Source: a virus
DNA length: 64,000 nt
Virus record (IMG/VR): IMGVR_UViG_3300036781_000303
Span: 1-64,000 of that record
Direction: 5' to 3' (one strand)
A program made the translations under genes and the position numbers. Under the pieces are notes generated by a model. It saw only the letters and a list, made by a program, of their open reading frames with translations. It was not told where the DNA came from and did not search any database. Below, one piece after another: positions 13,902-22,835 of this stretch. How positions within the stretch are numbered: the first letter of the stretch is position 1; each line of letters opens with the position of its first letter.

Positions 13902-14875
13902 TGGCTAATGTCTGGCTAGCTACAAAGACCAAGGCTGCAATCAACGCGGCCATCGCGGCCGACAATGGCAACGCTTACCGTGGCTGGCTCGGTAAGGTGC
14001 TGCCACATATGCACGACGCCTACGCGACAGGCGAAGACAAAGTGCGTTCACACCTGGGCGCCAGCATCGTTGGTCAAGCCTGCGATCGCGCGCTAGCCTT
14101 CGCCTGGTTGTGGGTAAGCGCTGATGCACGGCCGCGCGGCAAGAAAGATGAAGACCCTACAGCGGCACACGGTCGCATGCTGCGCTTGTGGAATCGTGGT
14201 CATCTCGAAGAGGGGCGAATCATTGCGCAATTGCTTTGTGCCGGCGTGCAAATCTACCAACAGGATGCTAACGGTAAGCAATTTCGTATCAGCGACCTGG
14301 GCGGCCATTTCAGCGGCAGTTGCGATGGCGTAGCGATGGGCGTGCCTGATCTGCCGATGGGTATACCCTGTCTTACCGAGTACAAAACACACGGCGAGAA
14401 ATCATTTCTCAAGCTGATTGAAGATGGCGTGCGGCTATCAAAGCCTGAGCACTACATCCAAATGCAAATGTACATGAGCAAGTTAGGGCTGCAGTACGCG
14501 CTTTATTTTGCCAGCAACAAGAACGACGACGAAATCCATCTAGAAATCGTCACCTATGACGGCGTGACAGACGCCACCTATCTTGAGCGTGCACGCAGCA
14601 TCATATTCGCCGACCCGAAAATGTTGCCGCCACGTATCAACGGCGCCAGCCCGGCGTTCTTTCAATGCAAGTACATGTGTGATCACAAGCCGGTGTGCTT
14701 TCATACCGTGCAACCCATGCGTAGCTGCCGTTCATGCAAGGACAGCAAACCATTACCCGAAGGCGGTTGGGTCTGCCTGGACACAGGCGAGGTGCTTGAT
14801 AAGGCAGCCCAGCTGCGTGCCTGTGGCAACTACCAGGTCAGCCCACGTTTCGCCGCAAAGAGAGCTCTTTCATAA
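13901..14875 (+). CDS. PD-(D/E)XK exonuclease, Cas4/RecB-like (324 aa)
   Basis: The core GSCDGVAMG (about residue 145) followed about 18 residues later by LTEYKTH, then HYIQMQMYM (the QxxxY motif), is the D...ExK...Q order of RecB/Cas4-type nucleases. The C-terminal region has clustered cysteines (CKYMCDHKPVC, CRSCKDSKPL and a GGWVC) that may hold a zinc or iron-sulphur site, as in Cas4 and AddB. It sits between the Sak4/SSB genes and the SF2 helicase, which fits 5'-3' resection for recombination. Start overlaps the preceding stop as TAATG. Confidence 0.8.
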   Translation: MANVWLATKTKAAINAAIAADNGNAYRGWLGKVLPHMHDAYATGEDKVRSHLGASIVGQACDRALAFAWLWVSADARPRGKKDEDPTAAHGRMLRLWNRGHLEEGRIIAQLLCAGVQIYQQDANGKQFRISDLGGHFSGSCDGVAMGVPDLPMGIPCLTEYKTHGEKSFLKLIEDGVRLSKPEHYIQMQMYMSKLGLQYALYFASNKNDDEIHLEIVTYDGVTDATYLERARSIIFADPKMLPPRINGASPAFFQCKYMCDHKPVCFHTVQPMRSCRSCKDSKPLPEGGWVCLDTGEVLDKAAQLRACGNYQVSPRFAAKRALS

Positions 14876-16522
14876 ATGGGCTTGATGCTACGCGACTATC
14901 AGAAAGCCGCCGTCGATGCGGTGTGGGGATACTTTAACGGGAAAACAGGCAACCCGCTGGTAGCGCTGCCGACTGGCACAGGTAAGTCCTTGGTCATCGG
15001 CGGGTTTATTCATTCGGTCTTTCAGTCGTATAGCGGCATCAACGTGTGGATGCTTACACACGTCAAGAAGCTCATACAACAGAACTTCACCAAGCTTCTT
15101 GAATACTGGCCCACGGCACCAGCCGGCATCTATAGCGCAGGGCTCAAGCGCCGCGAAACCAACAATCCTATTCTGTTCGGCGGCATCGGCAGCGTTATCA
15201 ATGTAGCGCATTTGCTCGCTGCACCTGACTTGCTCGTCATCGACGAGGCACATCTTGTTTCGCCTGAAAACGAAACGATGTATCGGCGTTTGATCGATGC
15301 GCTGTTGAAGCGCAACCCCAAAATGAAAGTCATTGGCTTGTCTGCCACGTGCTATCGCATGGGCCTGGGCAGCCTGACCGAAGGCGGTATCTTTACCGAT
15401 ATTTGCTTCGACATGACAGGCATGGAAGCCTTCAATTGGCTAGTGCAGCAAGGCCACTTAGCGCCATTGCACGCTATACGCGCGAACTATCGATACGACG
15501 TAGGAAATGTTCCTATTGTAAATGGCGACTACGTAAAGAGCGCCTTGCAAGAGGCTGCTAACCATCGCGACATCAACGAGATTGTACTCGATGAAATTGC
15601 GCAACACGCGTCGCAGCGCAATCGATGGATGATATTCGCCACAGGCATCAAGCATGTCGACGCTCTGACCGAGATACTGAACGTACATGGTATCGACACA
15701 GTAGGTATTCATAGCAAGCTGGACCCTGGCGAACACGACGAGTTACTTGATGCCTTTACCAGAGGCCAGGTGCGTTGTGCCATCAGCATGGACGAATTGA
15801 CGACTGGTGTGGACATCCCCGAAGTCGACTATATCGGCATGTTGCGTACGACGCAGAGTACGAATCGTTGGGTGCAAATGTTGGGCCGTGGAACGCGACC
15901 TGCACCTTGGGTGCATAAACTCGATTGCTTGGTGGGCGATTTCACGACGAACTCAAGCGAGCTGGGACCTATCAACGATCCTGTGCTACCGTGTCCACCG
16001 CGTGAGCGCAAGAAAGGCAGCGTGGCGCCGACGGCGCCTATCAAAGAATGCCCAGGTCGGCATAAGACCGGCGAACTGTGCAAGAGCTTTATTCATGCCA
16101 GCCTGGGTACATGTCCGCACTGCCAGCATATCTTTGCTACACCTGTGCATCTGCTGACCACACCCAGTGGTGTAGAAGTCATGCGGCTCGATGACCCGAT
16201 CGTCGAGCCGATCGATGTGATGCACGTAACATACAACGTTCACCACAAGCGTAACGGTATCGATAGCATGCTGGTGACATATCATTGTCGCGGTGAAGAC
16301 AATGGCGACATACCGCGTCGATTCAAAGATTATGTCTGCTTCGAGCATGAAGGTAAGGCACGCATGCGCGCACACAACTGGTGGCGTGAGCGATGCGTAG
16401 ACATACCGCCGCCAGACACTGTGCAGCGTGCCATCGATTTGTCGCACAAGCTGCGTATACCCAAGCGCGTTTTAGTTTGGATCAATCGTTCTCAACCTGA
16501 GATACAAAGCTATGTCTACTGA
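14876..16522 (+). CDS. SF2 DEAH-box helicase (548 aa)
   Basis: Motif I PTGTGKS lies at residues 32-38, motif II DEAH near residue 122, motif III GLSATCYRMG near residue 155, and the second RecA domain has TTGVDIPEVDYIGMLR and QMLGRGTRPAP (motifs V and VI). A four-cysteine zinc finger (C near 390 to CPHC near 418) sits after the helicase core. The length and order fit phage UvsW/RecQ-like branch-migration helicases. It directly follows the PD-(D/E)XK nuclease without a gap and probably works with it in recombination or origin melting. Confidence 0.9.
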   Translation: MGLMLRDYQKAAVDAVWGYFNGKTGNPLVALPTGTGKSLVIGGFIHSVFQSYSGINVWMLTHVKKLIQQNFTKLLEYWPTAPAGIYSAGLKRRETNNPILFGGIGSVINVAHLLAAPDLLVIDEAHLVSPENETMYRRLIDALLKRNPKMKVIGLSATCYRMGLGSLTEGGIFTDICFDMTGMEAFNWLVQQGHLAPLHAIRANYRYDVGNVPIVNGDYVKSALQEAANHRDINEIVLDEIAQHASQRNRWMIFATGIKHVDALTEILNVHGIDTVGIHSKLDPGEHDELLDAFTRGQVRCAISMDELTTGVDIPEVDYIGMLRTTQSTNRWVQMLGRGTRPAPWVHKLDCLVGDFTTNSSELGPINDPVLPCPPRERKKGSVAPTAPIKECPGRHKTGELCKSFIHASLGTCPHCQHIFATPVHLLTTPSGVEVMRLDDPIVEPIDVMHVTYNVHHKRNGIDSMLVTYHCRGEDNGDIPRRFKDYVCFEHEGKARMRAHNWWRERCVDIPPPDTVQRAIDLSHKLRIPKRVLVWINRSQPEIQSYVY

Positions 16523-16736
16523 AAAATACCCTGGTCTCGACCCTGACCTTGCTAATGGCCTGCACAACCTGGCCATGCGTGTTGCCGCGATCGTGCGTGA
16601 GAAGCGCAAGTGCTGCATTCACTGCGTTAACTGGCAGGCCGACACTGAGATATGCAAGCCAGCCGGCAAGCGACCACCGGCCAAGATCATCGCTTTTGGC
16701 TGCCAGTCGTACAACGAGGATGATATACCGTTTTAA
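16512..16736 (+). CDS. Small cysteine-rich protein (74 aa)
   Basis: The product has CCIHC followed by single cysteines at AEIC-like and FGC positions, suggesting a zinc knuckle. It overlaps the end of the helicase gene by 11 bp. Function unknown; it ends the recombination operon segment before a 137-bp gap. Confidence 0.6.
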   Translation: MSTEKYPGLDPDLANGLHNLAMRVAAIVREKRKCCIHCVNWQADTEICKPAGKRPPAKIIAFGCQSYNEDDIPF

Positions 16737-16740
16737 TTCT

Positions 16741-16850
16741 AACCTGAAAAGGGATTAAAAATATCAATCGCTCGTTCAGGTTGTTTGGATGTCAGTTCGG
16801 AGTAAAGCGAGTAGGCTTTGCGGCACGGGCTAGCTCTGTGCTAGACCAGA
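16741..16850 (+). promoter_or_regulatory. Leader with inverted repeats upstream of the large H1-like gene
   Basis: AACCTGAA 16741-16748 pairs with TTCAGGTT 16775-16782, and CTAGC 16830-16834 with GCTAG 16840-16844. The second hairpin ends about 30 nt before the ATG; GAGGAG lies upstream of the start. The first repeat could be an operator or attenuator, the second an mRNA leader element. No promoter hexamers are convincing. Confidence 0.35.
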
Positions 16851-16873
16851 CTACCTGACGAGGAGCACTAGAC

Positions 16874-18088
16874 ATGTCTACACGTACGTTTGCTCGTACC
16901 ACGAAACCTGCCATTCCCATGGTGTCGCTCAATAGCGCCAACGCACATAGCGTGCAGCTAGCTGCCAAGCATTATGGCCTTGACGCCAAGCATCAGACAG
17001 CCGTCGAAGCTGATCACCCCACCAAGAACGACTTGACCACACTGCGTGACATCTTGTGGCGCATGGGTATCTACAATATTCCCAACTACCCGCGTCGCGC
17101 CAAGTGGTACCCGACCGCTGACTACATGCCTGTACCGCAACCCGTGACGGTCAACAAGACGAAGGCAGCGCACGCCAAAGTCAAGGCGCCTGCAGCTACG
17201 GTGTCCACACGAGTCGATGGCGATGCCGTCAAGACGCAGACCTACGGTACGAAGTCCAACGCCAAGCGCGGCGCTATGCGTAAGTTCGGCAGCTTGAACG
17301 GTTTGCAGCTGATGGGCACCGAAGGTGCCTGGTTCTATGCCAAGACCGGTGAAGGCAAAGCACTTGTCGATATCACTACGCGTGTATTGGCAGACGACGA
17401 AGTAAGCGCCTTGAAAAAGGCACTGAGCAAACAAAGCAAGCCTGTCGAAGTGCTGCAGGTCGGTGACGAGCTCGTCGTGAGCGTGCAGAATATCGCCGGC
17501 TCGATGGATGAACAGACAACAGCACTGCGAGAAGCGCTCGACCAGGCCACCGCAACGAACGCCAGCAACGCCGAAGCCATCAAGCAGGTAAAGGCGCGTG
17601 TGAAGGCCACGACCAAGGCCATCAAAAAAGCGGTCAAGAAAGCCATCAAAAAGGTTGTCAAAAAAACTGTCGTCAAGAAAGCGACGGCCCCCTTGAAAAC
17701 GGTCAAGGGCAAGCGCGAGAAAGCTAAGGCAGCCGTGACCAAGGCGCGCAACCCGGTGGGCGGTTACCCCATGGGCGTGACGCCCAATGCCAACGCGGCC
17801 AAGGTCGCGGCTAGGCCGCGTGCTAAGACCAAATTCACCCTCGTGCACGATCGTGAAGAGAAACACGGCCAGGTGTGGCCATGCCCTGGGACGACGTGCG
17901 ATACGCTGTGGCGCTTGTATGACACCATGGCTAAGGCTGCAGGCGGTCCCGAGAAAGTCTCGATTGGCGCGGCACGCAAAGCAGCGGCAGCCAAGGACTT
18001 TCACCCCACCACGACGACCGTGCAATTTTATCGCTGGCGCCGCTTTCGCGGCGTGCGTGGTCGCGGTAGCAAGCAAAAGGTCGATTAG
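16874..18088 (+). CDS. Large histone-H1-like DNA-binding protein (404 aa)
   Basis: An N-terminal unknown domain (about 1-95) and a small beta domain (FGSLNGLQLMGTEGAWFY, about 137-185) are followed by a long lysine/alanine stretch (about 230-290) with repeated AIKKAVKK-type motifs. The last 80 residues contain a compact helical domain ending FYRWRRFRGVRGRG. The same C-terminal pattern occurs in the 295-aa protein at 21948. H1-like tails bind DNA without sequence preference. It likely organises phage or host DNA or acts as a regulator. Confidence 0.75.
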   Translation: MSTRTFARTTKPAIPMVSLNSANAHSVQLAAKHYGLDAKHQTAVEADHPTKNDLTTLRDILWRMGIYNIPNYPRRAKWYPTADYMPVPQPVTVNKTKAAHAKVKAPAATVSTRVDGDAVKTQTYGTKSNAKRGAMRKFGSLNGLQLMGTEGAWFYAKTGEGKALVDITTRVLADDEVSALKKALSKQSKPVEVLQVGDELVVSVQNIAGSMDEQTTALREALDQATATNASNAEAIKQVKARVKATTKAIKKAVKKAIKKVVKKTVVKKATAPLKTVKGKREKAKAAVTKARNPVGGYPMGVTPNANAAKVAARPRAKTKFTLVHDREEKHGQVWPCPGTTCDTLWRLYDTMAKAAGGPEKVSIGAARKAAAAKDFHPTTTTVQFYRWRRFRGVRGRGSKQKVD

Positions 18089-18090
18089 CT

Positions 18091-18471
18091 ATGACCATGC
18101 AAAAGTGGATTTCTCACGCGCAATGGCCTCTTCATGTGTATAGCGGCGACGTGTTCGGCACAGGCATTAGTACCGATACGCACGATAGCGAAAGCGAAGC
18201 AGTTGCCGTATGTCGTGGCCTAGAACGTGATGGGTTCGGCGGGCAGCGCAAAGAATTTCCCATTGCGACGTGGGTAACAATGCAGAAACCAAACGCTAAA
18301 GACGAACAAAGTATTGCAGGCATCGGTAGCCGTACGAATGCACTGGGTAAGTTAGTCGAAGGTGCTAGGTTGCTCATTGCTTCTGAATCACCTAAGCAGT
18401 GTTTTCAGAGTCACAAGCAAGCAGCGGCTTACAAAATGATACGTGAAGCACTTGCGCGTATAGACAACTAG
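18091..18471 (+). CDS. Hypothetical protein (126 aa)
   Basis: The first half looks like a small beta domain (WPLHVYSGDVFGTGIST), the second half is helical. It starts 2 bp after the H1-like gene. No family recognised. Confidence 0.6.
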   Translation: MTMQKWISHAQWPLHVYSGDVFGTGISTDTHDSESEAVAVCRGLERDGFGGQRKEFPIATWVTMQKPNAKDEQSIAGIGSRTNALGKLVEGARLLIASESPKQCFQSHKQAAAYKMIREALARIDN

Positions 18472-18485
18472 CAAGGTACAAACTT

Positions 18486-18749
18486 ATGCATGAGCGTGAA
18501 TCATTCTGGCGCATCTCGGTCAACGGCTATGGCACATTTGCCTTTTTCGGGACTGAGCAACAGGCAGAAGAAATGCGCGCTCATAAGGCATGCTGGGAAC
18601 GTGGCGTTGCAACGAAGCGACGCGTACCTGTTTCTTATCATATGTGTGCGGAATTGATCGAACGCAACGCGCGTGAAGCTGATGCCGGCGCACAAAGTGC
18701 CATCGATCTTCGCCGTCGACTTGAAAACTATTTAGGGGTGTCGGTATGA
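18486..18749 (+). CDS. Hypothetical protein (87 aa)
   Basis: The product begins with a short beta hairpin (FWRISVNGYGTFAFFG) and continues as a charged helix. Its stop overlaps the next start (ATGA). The pattern recalls small phage proteins of unknown role found beside DUF551-type genes. Confidence 0.6.
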   Translation: MHERESFWRISVNGYGTFAFFGTEQQAEEMRAHKACWERGVATKRRVPVSYHMCAELIERNAREADAGAQSAIDLRRRLENYLGVSV

Positions 18750-19990
18750 ACAACGAACAGCTTGATACAGAACGGACGACGTTTGAAGCATGGTGGCATG
18801 CAAGTAAATACATGCAAGTCGTTCTATCGAAATATTCGACGAAACAGACTGCGTGGGATGCATGGCAAGCCGCACGCTCTCAGCCTGCAAAGTCGCCAGA
18901 GACCAGATTCGAAGAATATGTTGCTTCGCTCATAGCGAAAAGCCCAGATGTGCGCGAGTTAGGTGAGCGATTGGCGCTTTGGCTCGATGACGATAAGTTC
19001 AATACGATAGAGCCAATACTCACAGGCATTGCTAAGAAGCTCTCGCAGCCTGCCGAAGCTAAAGATGATGATGTCTGCCGAAAATGTGGCGGACACCTAG
19101 ATACAGGCTTTGAATGTAACGATTGCGGAAAACTGCAAAAGCCTGACGCGCTGAGGGTGACGAGTGACGAGGCAGTTGAACGTGCATGTATTGCCACCTT
19201 CAAGCATCTTAAGATGAACTGGAGCAATACCAGCGAACCAAAGAAAATTGATTGGCGAGCAACGATGCGCGTCGCCATCGAGTCCATCTCGCCTGCGAAG
19301 CTTCCATGGCAACCAATAGATACGGCACCCAAGGACAACAAGCGTCCTTTGTATTTGGCGCGCATCGTTGGAGACGAATTAAAAGAGCTAGACTTTAATG
19401 GTAGCTGGGAATCAGAAAGCGAAAGCTGGGAGATGCCCGAGATTTACCATTACTGGGCTAGCGAAAATGGTATCGAATATCCCACGCATTGGGCTTATCA
19501 AGATGACCCAGTGCCACTACTACAGCCTGTGCAGCAAGGCATCGAACTACCCGAAGGCTACGGACCGCCAGAAGGTTACGAGCTGAACGAGCATCTTGCC
19601 GGCATTTGGCAATATGAGCTTCAAGAAAATGGCCAACGATTGGCTTCTGCGACGTCGTGGAACAGTCCTATTCTTGCTTGCATCGCGGCATGGCAAGACA
19701 AAGTAGCGTCGCTTGATCCAACAAAACCTGATCAACAGCCTGTGGCAACCGTATTGTTGCCCGACCCAGAAGACGAACGCGATGGTGTTCGCTTCTCTCT
19801 CGCTGACTGGGACCGACTGAACAAGCTGCCAGCTAAAACTAAACTGTATGTGACGCCACAACCTTGGCAACGCGCCGTACCGGTAGAGACACTAGAATGT
19901 CTCATGCGCGTTGAATACCAAGATGTGTCGACAATCACCAAAGAGCTGCAAAAATTGATCGCTTCGACCAATGGCAAGACGACCCCATGA
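18746..19990 (+). CDS. Mosaic phage accessory protein with DUF551-like module (414 aa)
   Basis: Several modules can be seen: a FEAWW...WDAWQAAR helix pair at residues 12-45, a four-cysteine zinc ribbon (CRKCGGH...CNDCG, about 113-133), a DUF551-like segment WQPIDTAPKDNKRPLYLARI to PTHWAYQDDP (about 192-260), and a C-terminal region with repeated EGYGPPEGYE. DUF551 modules are common in phage accessory genes without a proven role. A similar module recurs at 29945-31003, so the two genes share domains. Confidence 0.65.
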   Translation: MNNEQLDTERTTFEAWWHASKYMQVVLSKYSTKQTAWDAWQAARSQPAKSPETRFEEYVASLIAKSPDVRELGERLALWLDDDKFNTIEPILTGIAKKLSQPAEAKDDDVCRKCGGHLDTGFECNDCGKLQKPDALRVTSDEAVERACIATFKHLKMNWSNTSEPKKIDWRATMRVAIESISPAKLPWQPIDTAPKDNKRPLYLARIVGDELKELDFNGSWESESESWEMPEIYHYWASENGIEYPTHWAYQDDPVPLLQPVQQGIELPEGYGPPEGYELNEHLAGIWQYELQENGQRLASATSWNSPILACIAAWQDKVASLDPTKPDQQPVATVLLPDPEDERDGVRFSLADWDRLNKLPAKTKLYVTPQPWQRAVPVETLECLMRVEYQDVSTITKELQKLIASTNGKTTP

Positions 19991-20319
19991 GCAATCCACC
20001 TAGAAAGAACCCATCATACAAAGCTAGCACACCATTGTTCGTAATGTTGAAAGATCAGTGGTCGCGCCAGCTTGCTATACCTCAGGTAATCGATGAATGC
20101 GCAGCCAGTGGGTACGTCGTTGACTGGCACTTCGTTGAGAATCTGTTCAAGCTTTTAAATTCCAAGATGGAACGTGACATGCACAATAATATTATTGCAC
20201 AGCCTAGCGTGCCGGTAGAGGCGTTGATTGCGCTGCCTCGTAAGCGAACGTCGTTAGGAACAGTCGTGAAGCTCGCAGATATTCAGCAGCTCATAGCCGC
20301 GCACGATGGCAAAGGTTGA
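19987..20319 (+). CDS. Hypothetical protein (110 aa)
   Basis: It overlaps the preceding stop (ATGA). The sequence is amphipathic with an alternating helix pattern (VIDECAASGYVVDWHFVENL) and no enzyme motif. Function unknown. Confidence 0.55.
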   Translation: MSNPPRKNPSYKASTPLFVMLKDQWSRQLAIPQVIDECAASGYVVDWHFVENLFKLLNSKMERDMHNNIIAQPSVPVEALIALPRKRTSLGTVVKLADIQQLIAAHDGKG

Positions 20320-20325
20320 GGCAAC

Positions 20326-20640
20326 ATGAGTGCCCGGCTACGCATTTTGGTAGCACTACGCCATGAGGAAAAGACGCCTCGACAGCTGGCCGACGAATTG
20401 TTTATCAACATAGTTGACGTGAAAAAGCATCTATGCGACTTGTGCGCAGATAAGCTTGTTCATCGCATGTTCTTTCACAACACGGTTACCAATAAGCCTG
20501 ACTTCAAATATTCATCAGTGCGTTACCAGAAACGCTATAGAGACGACAGCCCATCGAACGCAGTGCTGTCTGATGTGGTTGGTGCTTGGGACGTAATCGA
20601 CATGCACAAGCAGGCAAAACGCGAAAGTAAGGGGAAGTGA
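20326..20640 (+). CDS. Small winged-helix protein (104 aa)
   Basis: LRILVALRHEEKTPRQLADE followed by LFINIVDVKKHLCDL and LVHRMFFHNT reads as helix, helix-turn-helix and wing of a winged-helix DNA-binding domain. A transcriptional role is likely but the target is unknown. Confidence 0.6.
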   Translation: MSARLRILVALRHEEKTPRQLADELFINIVDVKKHLCDLCADKLVHRMFFHNTVTNKPDFKYSSVRYQKRYRDDSPSNAVLSDVVGAWDVIDMHKQAKRESKGK

Positions 20641-20641
20641 G

Positions 20642-20776
20642 ATGACAATCTATTATTACTACAGGTACAGAGAGATGGACGGTTCATGGAGTGACTGGCA
20701 GCGTATCTCATACGACCGCTATCTAGAACTTCAAGATGCCAGAGATGTAGAAACAACTGAGCAACGCTACGAGTAA
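20642..20776 (+). CDS. Small tyrosine-rich protein (44 aa)
   Basis: The frame MTIYYYYRYREMDGSWSDWQ continues to a stop at 20774 and starts 1 bp after the previous gene with AAGGGGAAG upstream. Function unknown. Confidence 0.6.
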   Translation: MTIYYYYRYREMDGSWSDWQRISYDRYLELQDARDVETTEQRYE

Positions 20777-20850
20777 CACAATCGCTTCTTGACACACCGC
20801 GCACGCGTTATCAACGTCAACCGTAGTACTCGACGATAAGGGTTCAAACC

Positions 20851-21303
20851 ATGGCTAACTTTATTCTGATCAAAATGCCCGACTTCGACAAAGTCGGTAA
20901 GCGGCTATCTGCACACGATGCCGCGCTCGCTGTTGCACGTAGCGGTGTGTGGCCACTGTGGTCACGTACGCCGTGCAAGGACCTGGTGAAAGCGGGCGAC
21001 AAGGTAGCCATCTATACGGGTGGCGCCAAGGCACAGCGTGTGATTGCCAAAGCCGTCGTCGAAGGTCGACATGCATGGTCGAACACTGACACTGCTGCGT
21101 ATCCATTGGCCATGAGCGGCATACCGCTTATCGCGCTGCAGTTGAAGGTAACCGAGCTAGCAGAAAGCATTCATCTACCTGACTATCTCGACTTGCTGGA
21201 CCTCACCATAACGAACAAGAAAAAGTGGGGCGTTAAGCTCATGGGCGGCATGCGCTCGATGACCGACAACGACTATGCGCTACTCACAGGCCAGTATTTA
21301 TGA
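20851..21303 (+). CDS. EVE/PUA-like domain protein (150 aa)
   Basis: MANFILIKMPDF at the start, W-P-L-W-S-R-T-P, then DLVKAGDKVAIYTGG and a VIAKAVVEGRHAWS strand fit the beta-barrel order of EVE/PUA-like domains. EVE domains bind modified bases in DNA or RNA. In a phage predicted to carry 7-deazaguanine in its DNA, a modified-base reader is notable, but binding is not shown by the sequence. Confidence 0.5.
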   Translation: MANFILIKMPDFDKVGKRLSAHDAALAVARSGVWPLWSRTPCKDLVKAGDKVAIYTGGAKAQRVIAKAVVEGRHAWSNTDTAAYPLAMSGIPLIALQLKVTELAESIHLPDYLDLLDLTITNKKKWGVKLMGGMRSMTDNDYALLTGQYL

Positions 21304-21431
21304 ATCGTCTAGTCGTCGGGTTACAGCTTGCCATGGCGATACTATTGCTTGCTGCAGTCTTTGTGCTGGGGTTCTGCTATGGCATGCATTTCAATGCAGA
21401 CCTACTAGCCAAGATCATGGGGCAGAGTTAA
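21300..21431 (+). CDS. Single-pass membrane protein (43 aa)
   Basis: The frame MNRLVVGLQLAMAILLLAAV contains one strong hydrophobic helix and overlaps the previous stop as ATGA. Small phage membrane proteins of this kind often act in exclusion or host inhibition; function unknown. Confidence 0.6.
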   Translation: MNRLVVGLQLAMAILLLAAVFVLGFCYGMHFNADLLAKIMGQS

Positions 21432-21467
21432 CTCGTTTCATCACATCGTCATTGATAAGGTGACCAC

Positions 21468-21893
21468 ATGCACATTCAACGTTTGACTGCTATCGCTCAG
21501 TGGCTCGAAGCCGGTGCACCTGAGAAAGCAGGCGTATCACGCTTTCATATGACACGCTACATCGTGCAAGATCATCAACATTGCGGTACGCGCTGTTGCA
21601 TCGCAGGTGCAGCTATACAGTTTGATCGTGCCGAAAAAGGCGAAAGACCCTACAGGCATGAAACTGAGATAACAGGCGTCAATACCTATGACTGCACAGC
21701 TGTTGTAACGGTAGCGGCACGCATTCTTGATTTACCGTTTAACACAGCTGCCAAGCTGTTCGTAGGTGAAAACACGCATCATAGTCCTGGCGCGATGTTA
21801 AGCGATGTCACACCGGCATGGGCTGCGCGTTGCATTCGAAAGCTCATGGCCACAGGCGAGGTCGATTGGTCAGGCACCGAGCAAGCGATTTGA
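21468..21893 (+). CDS. Hypothetical protein (141 aa)
   Basis: A cysteine pair (CGTRCCIAGAAIQF) sits in a helix near residue 40; the rest is helical, with WAARCIRKLMATG near the end. GGTGACC lies upstream of the ATG. The pattern is found in phage proteins of unknown role; no function assigned. Confidence 0.6.
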   Translation: MHIQRLTAIAQWLEAGAPEKAGVSRFHMTRYIVQDHQHCGTRCCIAGAAIQFDRAEKGERPYRHETEITGVNTYDCTAVVTVAARILDLPFNTAAKLFVGENTHHSPGAMLSDVTPAWAARCIRKLMATGEVDWSGTEQAI

Positions 21894-21947
21894 GTCATTA
21901 CACTAATCATTCGAAAGCAGACATTTAGCATCAACGGACGCTACCCC

Positions 21948-22835
21948 ATGTTTATTCTGATCGATCGCACCAATAAGCAGGCCCTGGCACGCCACAGCAG
22001 CATGCGCGCTTTGATGGCATTGCACTACATTCAATTCGCCAACGTCGATGCTGCTATCTTGCGTGAAGGCGCCAACCGCGATTGGGCGCAGTTTGACCAT
22101 GGGTTGCTAGTCGGTATCGCGCAAAGCTGTGGCTGCAAGGCCAAGCTACCCGAGCGCTATGGCGACGTGCTTAAAGTAGCGCGTCAGATTGCAGAAGCCG
22201 CCGATTGGCTCGTGCTGCCTTTCGAGCTGAAAGACTTGGATGCGCAAGCCTTTGCTATCGATCCCCGCGACGGCCGTCCCATGAAGTTCAACGCCCAGGC
22301 ACCTACACCCATTGTGACCAGGTCATGGACAGCGTCACCTCAGGTATTACGCGTGCGTGCTGATAGTACATACGGTTTGGAGTTCTCTGCAGGGACGGCC
22401 GGAGTTATCCCGCGCCTTTCATTGCAGACGCCTTCCCATGTAGGTAAGGTCAAAGCCCCCATCGTGGGTTCTCAATCATCGAACGAGGTCAAGAGCATGG
22501 CAACCGCCAAGAAAGCTGCAACCAAAAAGGTAGCGGCTAAAAAGGCAGCAAAAAAGGCGCCGCGTGCGCCTGCCAAGAAAGTTGCTGCGAAGAAAGCGCC
22601 AGCCGCACCGAAGGCACCATCTGCGCCGCGCGCGGGTAACGAAAAGCAGCACGGCATCACGCGGCCTCGTGCCGGTGGCATCACTGCGAAGGTGTGGGAA
22701 ACCGCCGATAAGCTGCGCGAGAAGAAGCCAGGCCGTGCAGCCGTTGTCGAAGCATTGCCTGATATCTCGCAAGCAACCATCAGTACGCAGTATCAGCGCT
22801 GGCGTACGTTCAATGGGCTGATTGGCCGCGAGTAA
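21948..22835 (+). CDS. Two-domain protein with H1-like DNA-binding C-terminus (295 aa)
   Basis: The N-terminal domain (about 1-120) is unknown. A linker leads to MATAKKAATKKVAAKKAAKK at residue 184, a lysine/alanine H1-like stretch of about 45 residues. The last 60 residues form a helical domain ending ISTQYQRWRTFNGLIGRE, similar in pattern to the end of the 404-aa protein at 16874. The internal ATG at 22497 has GAGG 9-12 nt upstream, so a separate 112-aa H1-like protein may also be made from the same gene. A terminator-like hairpin follows. Confidence 0.7.
   Translation: MFILIDRTNKQALARHSSMRALMALHYIQFANVDAAILREGANRDWAQFDHGLLVGIAQSCGCKAKLPERYGDVLKVARQIAEAADWLVLPFELKDLDAQAFAIDPRDGRPMKFNAQAPTPIVTRSWTASPQVLRVRADSTYGLEFSAGTAGVIPRLSLQTPSHVGKVKAPIVGSQSSNEVKSMATAKKAATKKVAAKKAAKKAPRAPAKKVAAKKAPAAPKAPSAPRAGNEKQHGITRPRAGGITAKVWETADKLREKKPGRAAVVEALPDISQATISTQYQRWRTFNGLIGRE

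Noticed and set aside
16958-18076. 372-aa minus-strand open frame opposite the H1-like gene
   Set aside because: Low-complexity Phe/Leu/Arg sequence arises as the complement of Lys/Ala codons; no ribosome binding site and opposite to the whole operon.
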